DNA of 64,000 nucleotides. Source: Rapana venosa. Its lineage: Eukaryota; Mollusca; Gastropoda; Neogastropoda; Muricidae. Positions 55,568-64,000 of this stretch are shown here, in pieces. Location: positions 17,608,044 to 17,672,043 of the forward strand of contig CM054144.1 in NCBI GenBank assembly GCA_028751875.1, in the 5' to 3' direction. Positions within the stretch are counted from its first letter, which is position 1; every line of letters starts with the position of its first letter. The translations under genes and the position numbers were made by a program. The notes below the pieces were generated by a model, which searched no databases, had not been told where the DNA came from, and saw only the letters and a list, made by a program, of their open reading frames with translations.

Positions 55568-56276
55568 TGTGAGCTGTCTGCCTCCTTCACTTGGTCACTT
55601 ACAGCCTCTCCTTGAAGTGATTTTGCTACCTGGTGACACAGCAGAAGGCAAACTTAATTCATTTGCTTAAAAGGGAACAAGTGAAAAAAGCTAATCCCTC
55701 TATGGACTTCATTCTGGGTAAATAGAACTGTTAGACCTATGCCCATGGTATTTTGTCCATGATGCTATGTCCATAAATAATAAAGACATCACATTGATAA
55801 ACTATCTACAGAGACTCAATCATTTGTTAGATATCAATCTTGAGCTAAGATTCAATGAAGTCAAAACATCATTCTTACTTTTGTCATTTTGTTGTTGGGC
55901 ATAAAAATCATTTTTTTAAATTAATGATAAAGCTGGAAGAACCGATTCTTAACTTCTATTACCCAAAAAACTGACACTAAAACCTCTGACAAAGCAGGAA
56001 CAAAAGAAAGTGGCTTAAAATTGTCCATTATAAGAAATCCCGAAAAGAAAGTACCAGAAGGATTTTTTTTCTTTTTAACAATGCATTTTCCATTCATCAT
56101 TTCCCGTCTGCTCAGATTCTGACAAATTAAAAATGCTATTTTATTGTCCTGCTAGTAAATACATGTCTCCAGATTAAAAAGTAGCATTCAGAAACATACA
56201 GGCAATCATTATAACAATTTCACTGTATATAACAGCTCAAAAATGTGTTTGGTATAATCAAGAAAAGGAAATATAC

Positions 56277-56350
56277 CTTATGCTTTAGAATCTCAGCGTG
56301 ATCGATCGGACGGAAACCGTGACTCCGTTACAATTGCCTCCCTTCTCAAA
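56277..56350 (-). other. TMEM33: Candidate 5' UTR exon of TMEM33
   Basis: On the minus strand a CpG-containing patch (CGGTTTCCGTCCGATCGATC) runs into a donor-like AAGCATAAG|GTATAT at 56277/56276, about 0.7 kb upstream of the TMEM33 start codon. The upstream boundary is a guess. It could equally be promoter sequence. Confidence 0.3.
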
Positions 56351-56427
56351 AGTACTCTTCTGCTGAGAGGAGTAGGAAATAGTAGAAAATAGAGATATAT
56401 ATTAAACAAAGGTGCGCTCTGGTCAGA

Positions 56428-56499
56428 GGTTCCATGGTGTAATGGTTAGCACTCTGGACTCTGAATCCAGCGATCCGAGTTCAAATCTCGGTGGAACCT
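56428..56499 (+). tRNA. tRNA-Gln (anticodon CTG)
   Basis: 72-nt cloverleaf. Acceptor GGTTCCA pairs with TGGAACC, with discriminator T. The D-arm contains TGGTGTAATGGTTAGCAC (A box). The anticodon stem CTGGA/TCCAG encloses loop CTCTGAA with anticodon CTG at 56461-56463. The T-arm is GTTCAAATC (B box). No intron is present and CCA is not encoded. A T6 run at 56506-56511 is a good Pol III terminator. All arms pair, so this is a functional-looking gene and not a SINE head. Confidence 0.95.
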
Positions 56500-56505
56500 G
56501 TTCAC

Positions 56506-56511
56506 TTTTTT
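56506..56511 (+). terminator. Pol III T-run terminator of tRNA-Gln
   Basis: Six consecutive T residues, six bases after the discriminator base of the tRNA gene. Confidence 0.75.
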
Positions 56512-56532
56512 CTTATTTTTATAATATATATT

Positions 56533-56550
56533 CCCCCCCCCCCCCCCCCC
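56533..56550. repeat. Poly-C tract
   Basis: An 18-nt C run 34 bp after the tRNA-Gln gene. Confidence 0.9.
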
Positions 56551-56697
56551 TCCATTTTTAATGTTATCTTTTTAAACTTTTTTTAAGAACACATATCTCT
56601 TTAAAATGCACAGTAACATTTTTTAACACATATATCTTAAACATGTACAGTAACAACAAAACCAAACATACGACTTCAGCTTACATATTTAGACTAT

Positions 56698-57575
56698 CTA
56701 TCTATCTATCCCATAGTCTGATGACCGTGGGGGCACCCTCAAAGACTCAACAACCAGTTCCCTCCATTCCTCTCTCTGTTCTGCCTTTCTCAGGGTTTTG
56801 TTGAGTTCTAGGCCTGTCCATTCGCTGATGTTATCCTCCCAGCTCTTCCTTGGTTTGCCTATTCTTCTTCCTCCTTGGACAGTGCCTTGTAAAACTGTCT
56901 TTGCAAGTCCTTTGGATCTTGTGACATGCCCATACCATTTAAGTTTACGTTTTTTCACGATCGTTAGAAGGTTCTCATAGGGTCCAATGGTTTGCTGGAT
57001 TCTGTTATGCACGCTTTCGTTGCTTATGTGGTCTTTGTAGGAGATGCCAAGGAGTCTCCGAAAGCATCTCATCTCCACCTCCTGTACTCTTCTCTCCAAA
57101 TCTGCAGTCAGGGTCCATGAATCACAGGCATACAGAAATATGGATATGACAAGGGAGGGCATTAGTCTGATCTTGGAGATAAGTAAGATATTTTTATCTC
57201 TCCAGATGGTGTTTAGTTTTGACAAAGCTGTTATTGTCTGTTTTTAACACATATATGCATATATGCATCCTGCATACTACTTCTGGCTTGGATCCCTAGT
57301 CTGATACAATGGCTCCCAGGTACTTGAAGCTTTGAACTGTTTCCAGCTTCTGGTCATTAACCCTGATATCAGTGCTAATGCCGTTGGTGTTATTAGTCAT
57401 CAGTTTGGACTTCTCTGCACTGATTTCCATGCCGTTTGTTTTGGAGGCCTTATTCAAGTGTTCTGTTAGGCTGGCAAGCTCTTTTTCTGATCCTGCTATT
57501 CCATCAATGTCATCTGTGAAGCGGAGGTTTGTGATCGTTCTGCCACCAATGCTGACTGATATATAGACATACAAA
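56698..57575 (-). pseudogene. Decayed non-LTR retrotransposon (RTE-like LINE), RT C-terminal half
   Basis: Reading leftwards, 57574-57296 encodes an RT palm segment (GGRTITNLRFTDDIDGIAGS, then EISAEKSKLM and FKYLGAIVSD), then hits a TAG and a garbled stretch. From 57225 the frame resumes as KIRLMPSLVISIFLYACDSW, RCFRRLLGISYKDHISNE and RKLKWYGHVTRSKGLAKT to the C-terminus. This is the common endonuclease-reverse transcriptase LINE of invertebrate genomes. The catalytic FxDD reads FTDD here. It is 5' truncated, frameshifted and inactive. The 3' end on this strand finishes in (GATA)n at 56690-56712. Confidence 0.85.
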
Positions 57576-57611
57576 GATAATTACGTTTTTTCACACTTAA
57601 ATTTATTAAGT

Positions 57612-57612
<1 letters not shown>

Positions 57613-57661
<49 letters not shown>

Positions 57662-57690
57662 ATCTTCTTACACACACACACACACACTCA

Positions 57691-57737
<47 letters not shown>

Positions 57738-57740
57738 CAC
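57613..57740. repeat. (CA)n microsatellite
   Basis: Two CA blocks separated by CCATCTTCTTA, next to the truncated 5' end of the LINE. Confidence 0.95.
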
Positions 57741-57779
57741 AAGTAATGCCCCTCCTCAGGCATATCATTTCATTACATT

Positions 57780-57925
57780 ATGACCACGTCAACAGCAGCC
57801 AAGGAACAATCAACTCCAAGGGGTAAAAAAAATATCCTTTGAACAGCTGTCTTGGTTGTTGCCCGAACCTTTGCTGTCAAATCGCAAGCACAAGGCTCTA
57901 ACCACTTGACTTTCCTGCCTCCCAT
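57780..57925 (-). mobile_element. tRNA-related SINE head fragment
   Basis: On minus: CAAGTGGTTAGAGCCTTGTG (A box) and AGCAAAGGTTCGGGCAAC (B box-like). It lies beside a (CA)n tract. Confidence 0.5.
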
Positions 57926-58219
57926 TTTTACATGATAATTGTATCTGTTTAGTTTGACACTCGTTGATATTCATTCCTGATATCGCCATTTTTGTTTGTT
58001 TGTTTACTTCACTCTACCTCCGCATTGTTGTGGGTTTTCCCTGCACAACTTAGTCCTAAGTGTTTAGGAAGACATTATCGAAACCTCCTGGAAAGGCATA
58101 TCAACAGAAAATAATATTGATCCCCCTAACAGGACCAATACAAGCACTTACTGACTTGTCACTTGAAGCAGCTTTTTCCTGTCGTTAGTCTGAATGCACA
58201 GAAGATTCACAAGAGCAAA

Positions 58220-59000
58220 CTCTAGGCTACATTATGAAAAAGGAGTGTGCATGCATGCAGGGGTGCCACCTGCAGCTCAGGGATACACACGTCCCTGGGA
58301 CAGTCACTGGCTGGAGTGCCCGACAGAAACCAAGCATTAGCGGCTGGGCTGAACTGAGCTGCATGATTTGACTTTACCCCTAACTCCCTGAGGTGTCCTT
58401 GGGGCTCTGCAGATAATGTTTCCTGGCGGTGATATCTAAGAACCTGGTGGAGTGGCTCAGTCCATCCTGGCATCTCAAAGATACAGGATGTATGCTGGGT
58501 ATGTTCAATTTGTGTCGTCCACGCCAGGCAGTCGGCCATAGATGGCATGGTATTCAAAAGATGCGAAAGATGCAAGAAATTATGTGCTGGAATTCTCTCT
58601 TTTCTATCCCTCTCTTTGTTTCTGCCTCGTTCCTCCTCTTCATTAAAATATTCGAGTTCGAGAGTTCGAGTTCGAGTTCTTCCTGTCATCTTCCCTTTGT
58701 CTATTCCGTGGTCCATTCACCTTCCTTTCTTTCCGAAAAGTCTTTTTCTTTTTCTTCTATTCACATCTTCATCATCATCCCTTTTTTCCATTTTCATTCC
58801 CATCCACCCTTTTTGCCGAAGACGGGTGTACTGGGCCCCTGGTGCATAACGGCAGTTCAACACATTCATATTGATGGCTGCACGATCATCATACAGTTTC
58901 AAGTGATGATGCTACACGTGTGCAGTCCTGCCGGGCTGGTGGAGTGCCGGTCCCTCTGCCTCAAAAGGGGCCAAACCCATGCAAATGGCGGCCACTCCGT
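58220..59000 (-). repeat. Composite repeat related to family C
   Basis: On minus the stretch contains GGCAGAAACAAAGAGAGGGA then AGAGAATTCCAGCAC, shared with repeat C. A long open frame (58222-58716 minus) runs through it but shows no recognisable domain and is taken as repeat sequence. Confidence 0.45.
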
Positions 59001-59067
59001 CCTTGGTGTGTGCTCAGGAGATAGAAGCCGAGCACAAATGAAGCAATTCTGTTGTTTGTTTGTTTTT

Positions 59068-59274
59068 ATATCGAGGATAATGGAATAAGCACTCATGTGC
59101 TTTTTTATATCCAGTCCCCGTGTGTATGCGGTTTTGTACATTTTGTCATCTGTTCCCACCAGCACACAATGGCCTACTCTTTCGAAAAGCGGAACAGGAT
59201 TTAACGTGTGCGCAAGATGTTCTGCATTCGTTCGCACACGGGGCCTCGGTTTATAGTCTCATCCGAAGGACTTG
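59068..59274 (-). mobile_element. SINE family A, truncated copy A8
   Basis: The tail (TATATCGAGGATAATGGAAT on plus) and body up to TCATCCGAAGGACTT are present. The head is missing. Confidence 0.85.
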
Positions 59275-59279
59275 TTGAA

Positions 59280-60120
59280 TTACCAAGGTTGATTTATGTT
59301 CTTGGAGGGTTTTTTTGTGTTTCTTTGGTTGGTTCAATGGCTGGGATATGTTGTTGTTGTTTGTTTGTTTGTTTTTCTTTCTTTTATCCCAGTAGTGTAA
59401 TATCATCAGAGTGAGCAGACTTTCAACAACGAATCGAAAGTAGGCTACGACACGTTGACTTTAAGTTTAAGGTGTTTCTGTTTCAGTAAGTGGAGGAGAT
59501 GTGGCAAATCTCTGCCTATTCCATGCAAACATTGTAGGCCTACTGAGAATGTGGGGATGTTGTCCAAAGAATTAAACCCGTCCTTGGAGGAAAACTGTTT
59601 TTGGACTAAACAGTGATTTAAACATTAAATGTCATATGACATATTTAATGCCATACTCACCAGCCCACCAGCTCTTAACTCTTCTCCACCACCACCACCA
59701 CCACCCTACAATAAACAACAACAATAAACAGCAAACAAACACAAACAAAACAAAAAAAAACTTACAGTAATGAAGCTGTGTGTTTGTTTAAACAATGGGT
59801 GTCACAATGAAAAGAGCATGCATCTCAACAAAATGAATGAGGAGACTTGCTTTTAATCTGTATCATCCAAATGTTAGTTCCCAAACAATAATGCAATACA
59901 GTGTCGTTGACAACCTTTGTCAAGGACCTCGATGAATATGGCTGACATGATCTGGACATAATCATAGCAGCTCTGTGTGCTGCCACATGGAACACACACA
60001 TTGCTCAGTACAATGAGGGGGCTGACATGGGGAGGTTTAGAATTTGTACTGGGACAATATATGAACTTTCAAACACCTGATCAACCTTTGATTCATAGGA
60101 GGCAAGGAGTGTAAAAGCTG
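59280..60120. other. No feature seen
   Basis: Unique intergenic DNA with a CAC-rich spot at 59690 and an A-rich stretch. Confidence 0.5.
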
Positions 60121-60124
60121 CTAG

Positions 60125-60182
60125 CCCAGTCCAATCTTCTGGTTCATATTATAGCCCTGCCGACCCCAGAGGCCATATCAGG
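60125..60182 (-). repeat. SINE 3' end fragment, same family as 54.06 kb
   Basis: Shares GAGGCCATATCAGGG and a preceding CC(G/A)ACC segment. Confidence 0.5.
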
Positions 60183-60279
60183 GATGTCACCATGGAGTGG
60201 AAGAACCCAGTGATCAGACTTTTGAACGGCGAAGGCTAGAGCCGAGTGGTCAAGACCATTCAGTAATTATCTTTCTTTT

Positions 60280-60480
60280 ACCATTTTTACCAGTAATTCA
60301 TGTCAGTGTTCGGTGGGTTACGGAAACACGAACATACCCAGCATACAGCCCCGCGGCTAACTTCGTGGTGGGCATAAACGATCGCATTGGCAAAATCTCA
60401 CCATTGGTGAACCTCGGAGCACTAGCCAAGGAACGCACAAAAAAGACTGTTGAACTCGTGATCTGGTGATCTGATGGTAG
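60280..60480 (+). mobile_element. SINE family B body fragment
   Basis: Shares CAGTGTTCGGTGGGTTACGG, AAACACGAACATACCCAGCAT with the family B body at 61.9 kb. The head is absent. Confidence 0.6.
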
Positions 60481-60814
60481 CTGAAGGCCCGGCTTCATGT
60501 CTCTGCCAGGGTATCCACTTGAGAGGAGTTTATTTCCTAGATTGACATGGGTACTGACTTATTGTCCTGGGAAAAAAATTGTCCTGAAAGTCTTCCAGAT
60601 GAGACTTAAAGCCATGGTCTCGTGTGAAAAACATGCATAACATCTTGTATGCATGTGAAAAGCCCATCATATGTCAGAATAGGCCAGCTATGGCTGGTGG
60701 CATGGGTGGCTCTAACATACCCAGCATTCACCCTGCTGCCTGAGGGGCAATGGACTCCAGCATGACCACTTGCTCCAGACATACTGCCTTATTTTTATTC
60801 TTCGTCGTCGTCGT

Positions 60815-61125
60815 CGACCACTCAGAAGCAGCCACTGTTGTCTGTTATATGAGCGAAATTGCGTTGCGCTGTCGTTAAGCGCCTGACGAGTGAATCCGAC
60901 TTCGGCGTGGGAGTGAATTGTTCTCTTTGAAGTCTTTCTGGAGAAAAATGCAGAACAGACCAAGAAGACAGGCAATAGACAAGGAGGGGGTGACAGGAAG
61001 AAAAGGAACAAGGCAGAAACAAAGAGAGGAATAGAAAAGAGGGAATTCCTAGCACAAAATTTTCCAGAAGGTGGGGAGGCTATTTATACTTACAGGGTCC
61101 CCGGCATCCCCACAGGGGATACTGC
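60815..61125 (+). repeat. Dispersed repeat C, copy 3
   Basis: Contains GTCTTTCTGGAGAAAAATGC, GGCAGAAACAAAGAGAGGAA and GGGAATTCCTAGCACAAAA, then GGCATCCCC. Related sequence also appears reversed at about 58.56-58.78 kb. Confidence 0.6.
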
Positions 61126-61704
61126 CTTACAAAGTCAGTGCAGTGCCCCAGTGCAGAACTACTAGGGGGGGATAAGGGATCAGTCAAACCAACTCAAGGA
61201 GACAGAACTACAAAGCCTCACGATGTCAGTCACTTCCATCCGAACACTTGAGGAAGATTCTGAAACTGAAATACTAAGTTTGTGTATGAACAGCTAAAAA
61301 ATATTCTTGTTAACAGTTGTTTCGATGAAGTCATGCAACCGTAGATGACATTAAATTTGAAAGGTTTCAGTTCTGTGATGCTTGTTATAAGGTAAAATAT
61401 GTAATTATCTAACATCACAGTTAATAAAGAAGACCATGAGAATTCTAACAAACTATCTCCAGCTTTCAGACTTTAAAAAAAGAAATTTGGTCTGCAGAAA
61501 ATCTTAATCTGGGCGGTCAATTAAGAACAGTGTTATTCTAATGATAAGTAATAACATACCAGCAATAGCATTTTTGTTCCCCATTGTGTAGCTGAATGTC
61601 TCTTAATCTGCCATGTTGTATACAAAAGAAATAATTGAGTATTTCTGTTTCTGTCTTTTCGTTTGTAGCATATACACGGTTTTGTTCACCACTGGAAGGA
61701 CACT

Positions 61705-61960
61705 ACACAGCCGAGTGGTATAGACTTTAATTCTATGGATCTATGAAGTTGCTGGTTCAAACCTCGACAGCATCTGGTGAATTAGGGGTGGGGATATTTA
61801 CAATCTCCTAGGTCAACTTCAAGCGCCGACCTGCCAATGTCGTAATTCCTTTGGTGTATGTACACATGCAGAAGATCTAACATGCACACTGAAGGTCCCG
61901 TTATTCATAACAGCGTTCAGTGGGCTATGGAAACACGAGCATGTAGGCCTACAATATGCA
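61705..61960 (+). mobile_element. tRNA-derived SINE, family B
   Basis: The head is GCCGAGTGGTATAGACTTTA (A box) and GCTGGTTCAAACCTCGAC (B box). The body includes CTCCTAGGTCAACTTCAAG, GCAGAAGATCTAACATGCAC and CAGCGTTCAGTGGGCTATGG, a type very common in gastropod genomes. Confidence 0.75.
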
Positions 61961-61984
61961 TCTGTACAAACAAAACAATTTGCT

Positions 61985-62065
61985 GTTTTGGAGTCAGAAT
62001 GTGTCAACTGAGGCCGGCATGCAGACCTCCTGCAGAGGTACAGACACAGAGGATCAGACATTATA
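61985..62065 (+). repeat. Shared module D, copy 2
   Basis: GAATGTGTCAACTGAGGCCG then GCAGACCTCCTGCAG, directly after SINE family B. Confidence 0.5.
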
Positions 62066-62099
62066 CATCCCACCCGGTAAGGGAACGCAGAAAAAAAGA

Positions 62100-62715
62100 G
62101 TGAAAAGAAAATCCCCATTGTGTAGCTGAACACCCCTTACTTTGCAAAGTAAAACAGAAAAGAAATTGTTTATTTTCTTTCAAGTTTTTGCATTGTAGTA
62201 TATGTGCATACTTTGATTGTGCCCTCCCCCCCACCCCCCTCCAAAAAAAAAATGGTATGGACATTTACTGCATTTTTCTGCTGCCATATAGCTATAGTTG
62301 GTTTTTCAGAATTAAAAAGACACAACGTGGTATTTCTCTGTGTGTGAGAATGAATGGAGGTCAGCAACAAAGCAAAGTGTCAGAGCAGCCCACAATTACC
62401 AAGAGCTTTAACGAAAAGAGATGCACGTTGGTGCGTGTGTGTATTGAAATACTGATTTCAAACAATGCGTCTGGAAAAGAAATACACCTTCGCAAAAATA
62501 ACAAAACATTTAAAATTATTTTTAATAGCAGAGCCGGTACAACTGTGAATTGCATTAACAGCTGCCGTGAAGGAGACAATTCAGCCCAGCCTGTGTATCT
62601 GTGAATGGGCACGCGTGTGTGAACGTTCACGCATGAGCATATCAGCTCGCGCGTGCGCGTGCATATGTGTGTGTGCACATGTGCACCATAGCACTGCACA
62701 TACATTTTATGCAAT
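62100..62715. other. 3' flank of the sulfotransferase; no gene seen
   Basis: Contains small palindromes (TGAACGTTCA, GTGCACATGTGCAC) and an alternating CGCGCGTGCGCGTGCATATG stretch within 130 bp of the stop codon. Confidence 0.5.
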
Positions 62716-62717
62716 CA

Positions 62718-64000
62718 CTACCAGTCTGTGAAAACCAGGTAATATAGAAGCAGGTATACGGTACAAAAGGTATAACCAGGTACTGAAGAACTGTTCGGAG
62801 CCTGAATAAACCGGTCCAGAGAACAGTCATAGCCAAACATGGCACAGTCTCTGCTGTGGAGCAACTGAAGCAGCCTGAGATCTTTGATGGACACCGTCCT
62901 GTAAGCTTCTATCATGGCGGCCTCCCTCTGAAGCAGACGACGGGATCTGGAGCCAGAAGCATCGTAGCCATTCTTCACTGCCAGAAGGACGTCAGGCAGG
63001 GTGGCTTCTGAACTCTGCTCCACACTCAGAGGGAACTTCACTGATGTTGACAATAAACTGCGAGCCTGAAACACTGTCCACAGCCGTTTCAACATCTCGT
63101 GCCTCGCCAGCACACAACTGGATTCCTGCTGGAGTTTTTTCCACGCTGGACTGCTCAGTGTTCTTCTGGTGATGTCCGTCAGGATGTTCAGGTCACTGCG
63201 GGCGTCAAAGGTGGTGAGGTCATCAGTTATGTCCGCCAGTTTCACCCCCACCTTACTCAGGATGTACTCTGTGTCTTCACGGAAAAATTCCAGTTTCCCC
63301 ACGAAGTCGAAAGGCACGGCACATGGGTTGCAGTGAGAGTGGATTGGTGTGAAGTGGTCTTCGTAGGAGAAGACTGAATGATCCGTTGAAAACGATAACT
63401 GAAGAAACTTTGCGAACGACGGGATTTCCAACTGACAGTGGGGAATACTTCTCGTTACGTTCTGTCCGCCATTAGAGGGATCGCGCACACTAGTAGTCTC
63501 ATTATATATACGCACAGGGTCTGCACCGAAGGGTAAAAACAGTTTGTCCATGTACCCGGAAAAGGTTCGAGAGAAGGGATCACGCACAAAGAGAAATTTC
63601 AAAGACTTCTCCATCTGCTCACGCTGCCATGGCAGGCTCTTGTTTCTGAAAGTGATGTTTTCATTGTGAGTGTGGGCCAACAGCCCCGACTGTTGGAAGA
63701 CGGACCTGGGTGGTTCCCCTTTGTTGAGCACCCGGAACACCCGCTTCCAGAAGGAGCTAGCCACTTTCTGCACAGGGCAGTACACTAGGCTGTGATCGGG
63801 TGACACGAAGAAGTTCCCCTCCACCCTGACACGCTGGGCTGGCGGCTGTGAGACAGCGGGGGGCAGCAGCAGCGCCGTGTTCCCCACACCCAGGCTGGAC
63901 AACTGTTGGCAGGCATCCCTGAGGTGTTGGACTCTCTCCCTGTAAGCCTCCTCAGGATCCGCCGTGTGCTGGGCGATCTTCACTGGCCGTCTTGCATCCT
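62718..64000 (-). CDS. Carbohydrate sulfotransferase (CHST8-14 type, Sulfotransfer_2), C-terminal part
   Basis: An open frame from the right edge to TAG at 62718-62720 gives about 427 residues with no intron. These enzymes are type II Golgi proteins that transfer sulfate from PAPS to GalNAc, chondroitin/dermatan or HNK-1-type glycans. The 5'-phosphosulfate loop is YCPVQKVASSFWKRV (about 68-82 counting from 63983) and the 3'-phosphate loop is LFVRDPFSRTFSGY (about 131-144). HSHCNPCAVPFDFVGKLEFF is the typical CxPC-DFVGK segment of this family. The frame stays open past a GTG at 63983 to the window end without an ATG, and no N-terminal signal anchor is visible, so the 5' part lies beyond 64,000. 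The substrate cannot be assigned. The C-terminus ends in a hydrophobic stretch (YLLLYYLVF), which is unusual. Confidence 0.9.
   Translation of the reverse strand, partial: DARRPVKIAQHTADPEEAYRERVQHLRDACQQLSSLGVGNTALLLPPAVSQPPAQRVRVEGNFFVSPDHSLVYCPVQKVASSFWKRVFRVLNKGEPPRSVFQQSGLLAHTHNENITFRNKSLPWQREQMEKSLKFLFVRDPFSRTFSGYMDKLFLPFGADPVRIYNETTSVRDPSNGGQNVTRSIPHCQLEIPSFAKFLQLSFSTDHSVFSYEDHFTPIHSHCNPCAVPFDFVGKLEFFREDTEYILSKVGVKLADITDDLTTFDARSDLNILTDITRRTLSSPAWKKLQQESSCVLARHEMLKRLWTVFQARSLLSTSVKFPLSVEQSSEATLPDVLLAVKNGYDASGSRSRRLLQREAAMIEAYRTVSIKDLRLLQLLHSRDCAMFGYDCSLDRFIQAPNSSSVPGYTFCTVYLLLYYLVFTDW

Noticed and set aside
58222..58716. 164-aa minus-strand open frame
   Set aside because: Overlaps repeat C-related sequence and simple GAACTC repeats. 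No recognisable domain, and the opposite strand is open as well.

Overview
The window is animal nuclear DNA. Genes are split by GT-AG introns, coding density is low, and the sequence is AT-rich with very many (GT)n/(CA)n, (CT)n and poly-G/poly-C tracts. tRNA- and 5S-derived SINEs of the kind abundant in snail and bivalve genomes are frequent, so a mollusc, probably a gastropod, is the best guess (inference; no mitochondrial or rRNA marker is present). No bacterial, phage or CRISPR signal was seen.

Layout. (1) 1-19,835, minus strand: the first three coding exons of a neurobeachin/LRBA-type BEACH protein gene (10,406-10,532; 12,226-12,330; 19,677-19,835). The rest of the gene should lie left of the window. 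Its introns hold most of the microsatellites, a decayed tandem array (6.4-8.9 kb) and a cluster of tRNA-SINEs (16.3-17.4 kb). (2) 19,836-20,244: a 409-bp divergent, probably bidirectional promoter. (3) 20,245-41,953, plus strand: a complete septin of the SEPT6/8/11 group. Eleven exons join exactly in frame to 414 codons plus stop. Exon 4 exists in two tandem versions of identical length and phase (30,601-30,682 and 30,912-30,993); both encode the G3/switch II segment, so mutually exclusive splicing is predicted. Septin intron 1 hosts a small unidentified gene on the opposite strand (21,998 to about 23,333) and a piggyBac-like element. The intron before exon 5 carries a 36-bp minisatellite split by a SINE. 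(4) About 42-50.6 kb: convergent 3' ends of the septin and of TMEM33. (5) 50,595-55,567, minus strand: a complete seven-exon TMEM33 gene (262 aa), with a tRNA-Gln(CTG) gene just upstream at 56,428-56,499. (6) 56.5-62.7 kb: repeats, including a decayed LINE and several SINEs. (7) 62,718 to the right edge, minus strand: the C-terminal part of a Golgi carbohydrate sulfotransferase (CHST8-14 type).

The genes do not form a pathway. Neurobeachin-type proteins, septins, TMEM33 and CHST enzymes act respectively in membrane-protein trafficking, the cytoskeleton, ER structure and glycan sulfation. Adjacency is informative only for the shared septin/neurobeachin promoter. The most noteworthy observations are the duplicated septin switch II exon, a chimeric tRNA-5S SINE with intact target-site duplications, a SINE whose tRNA head has been exchanged, and the nested antisense gene.
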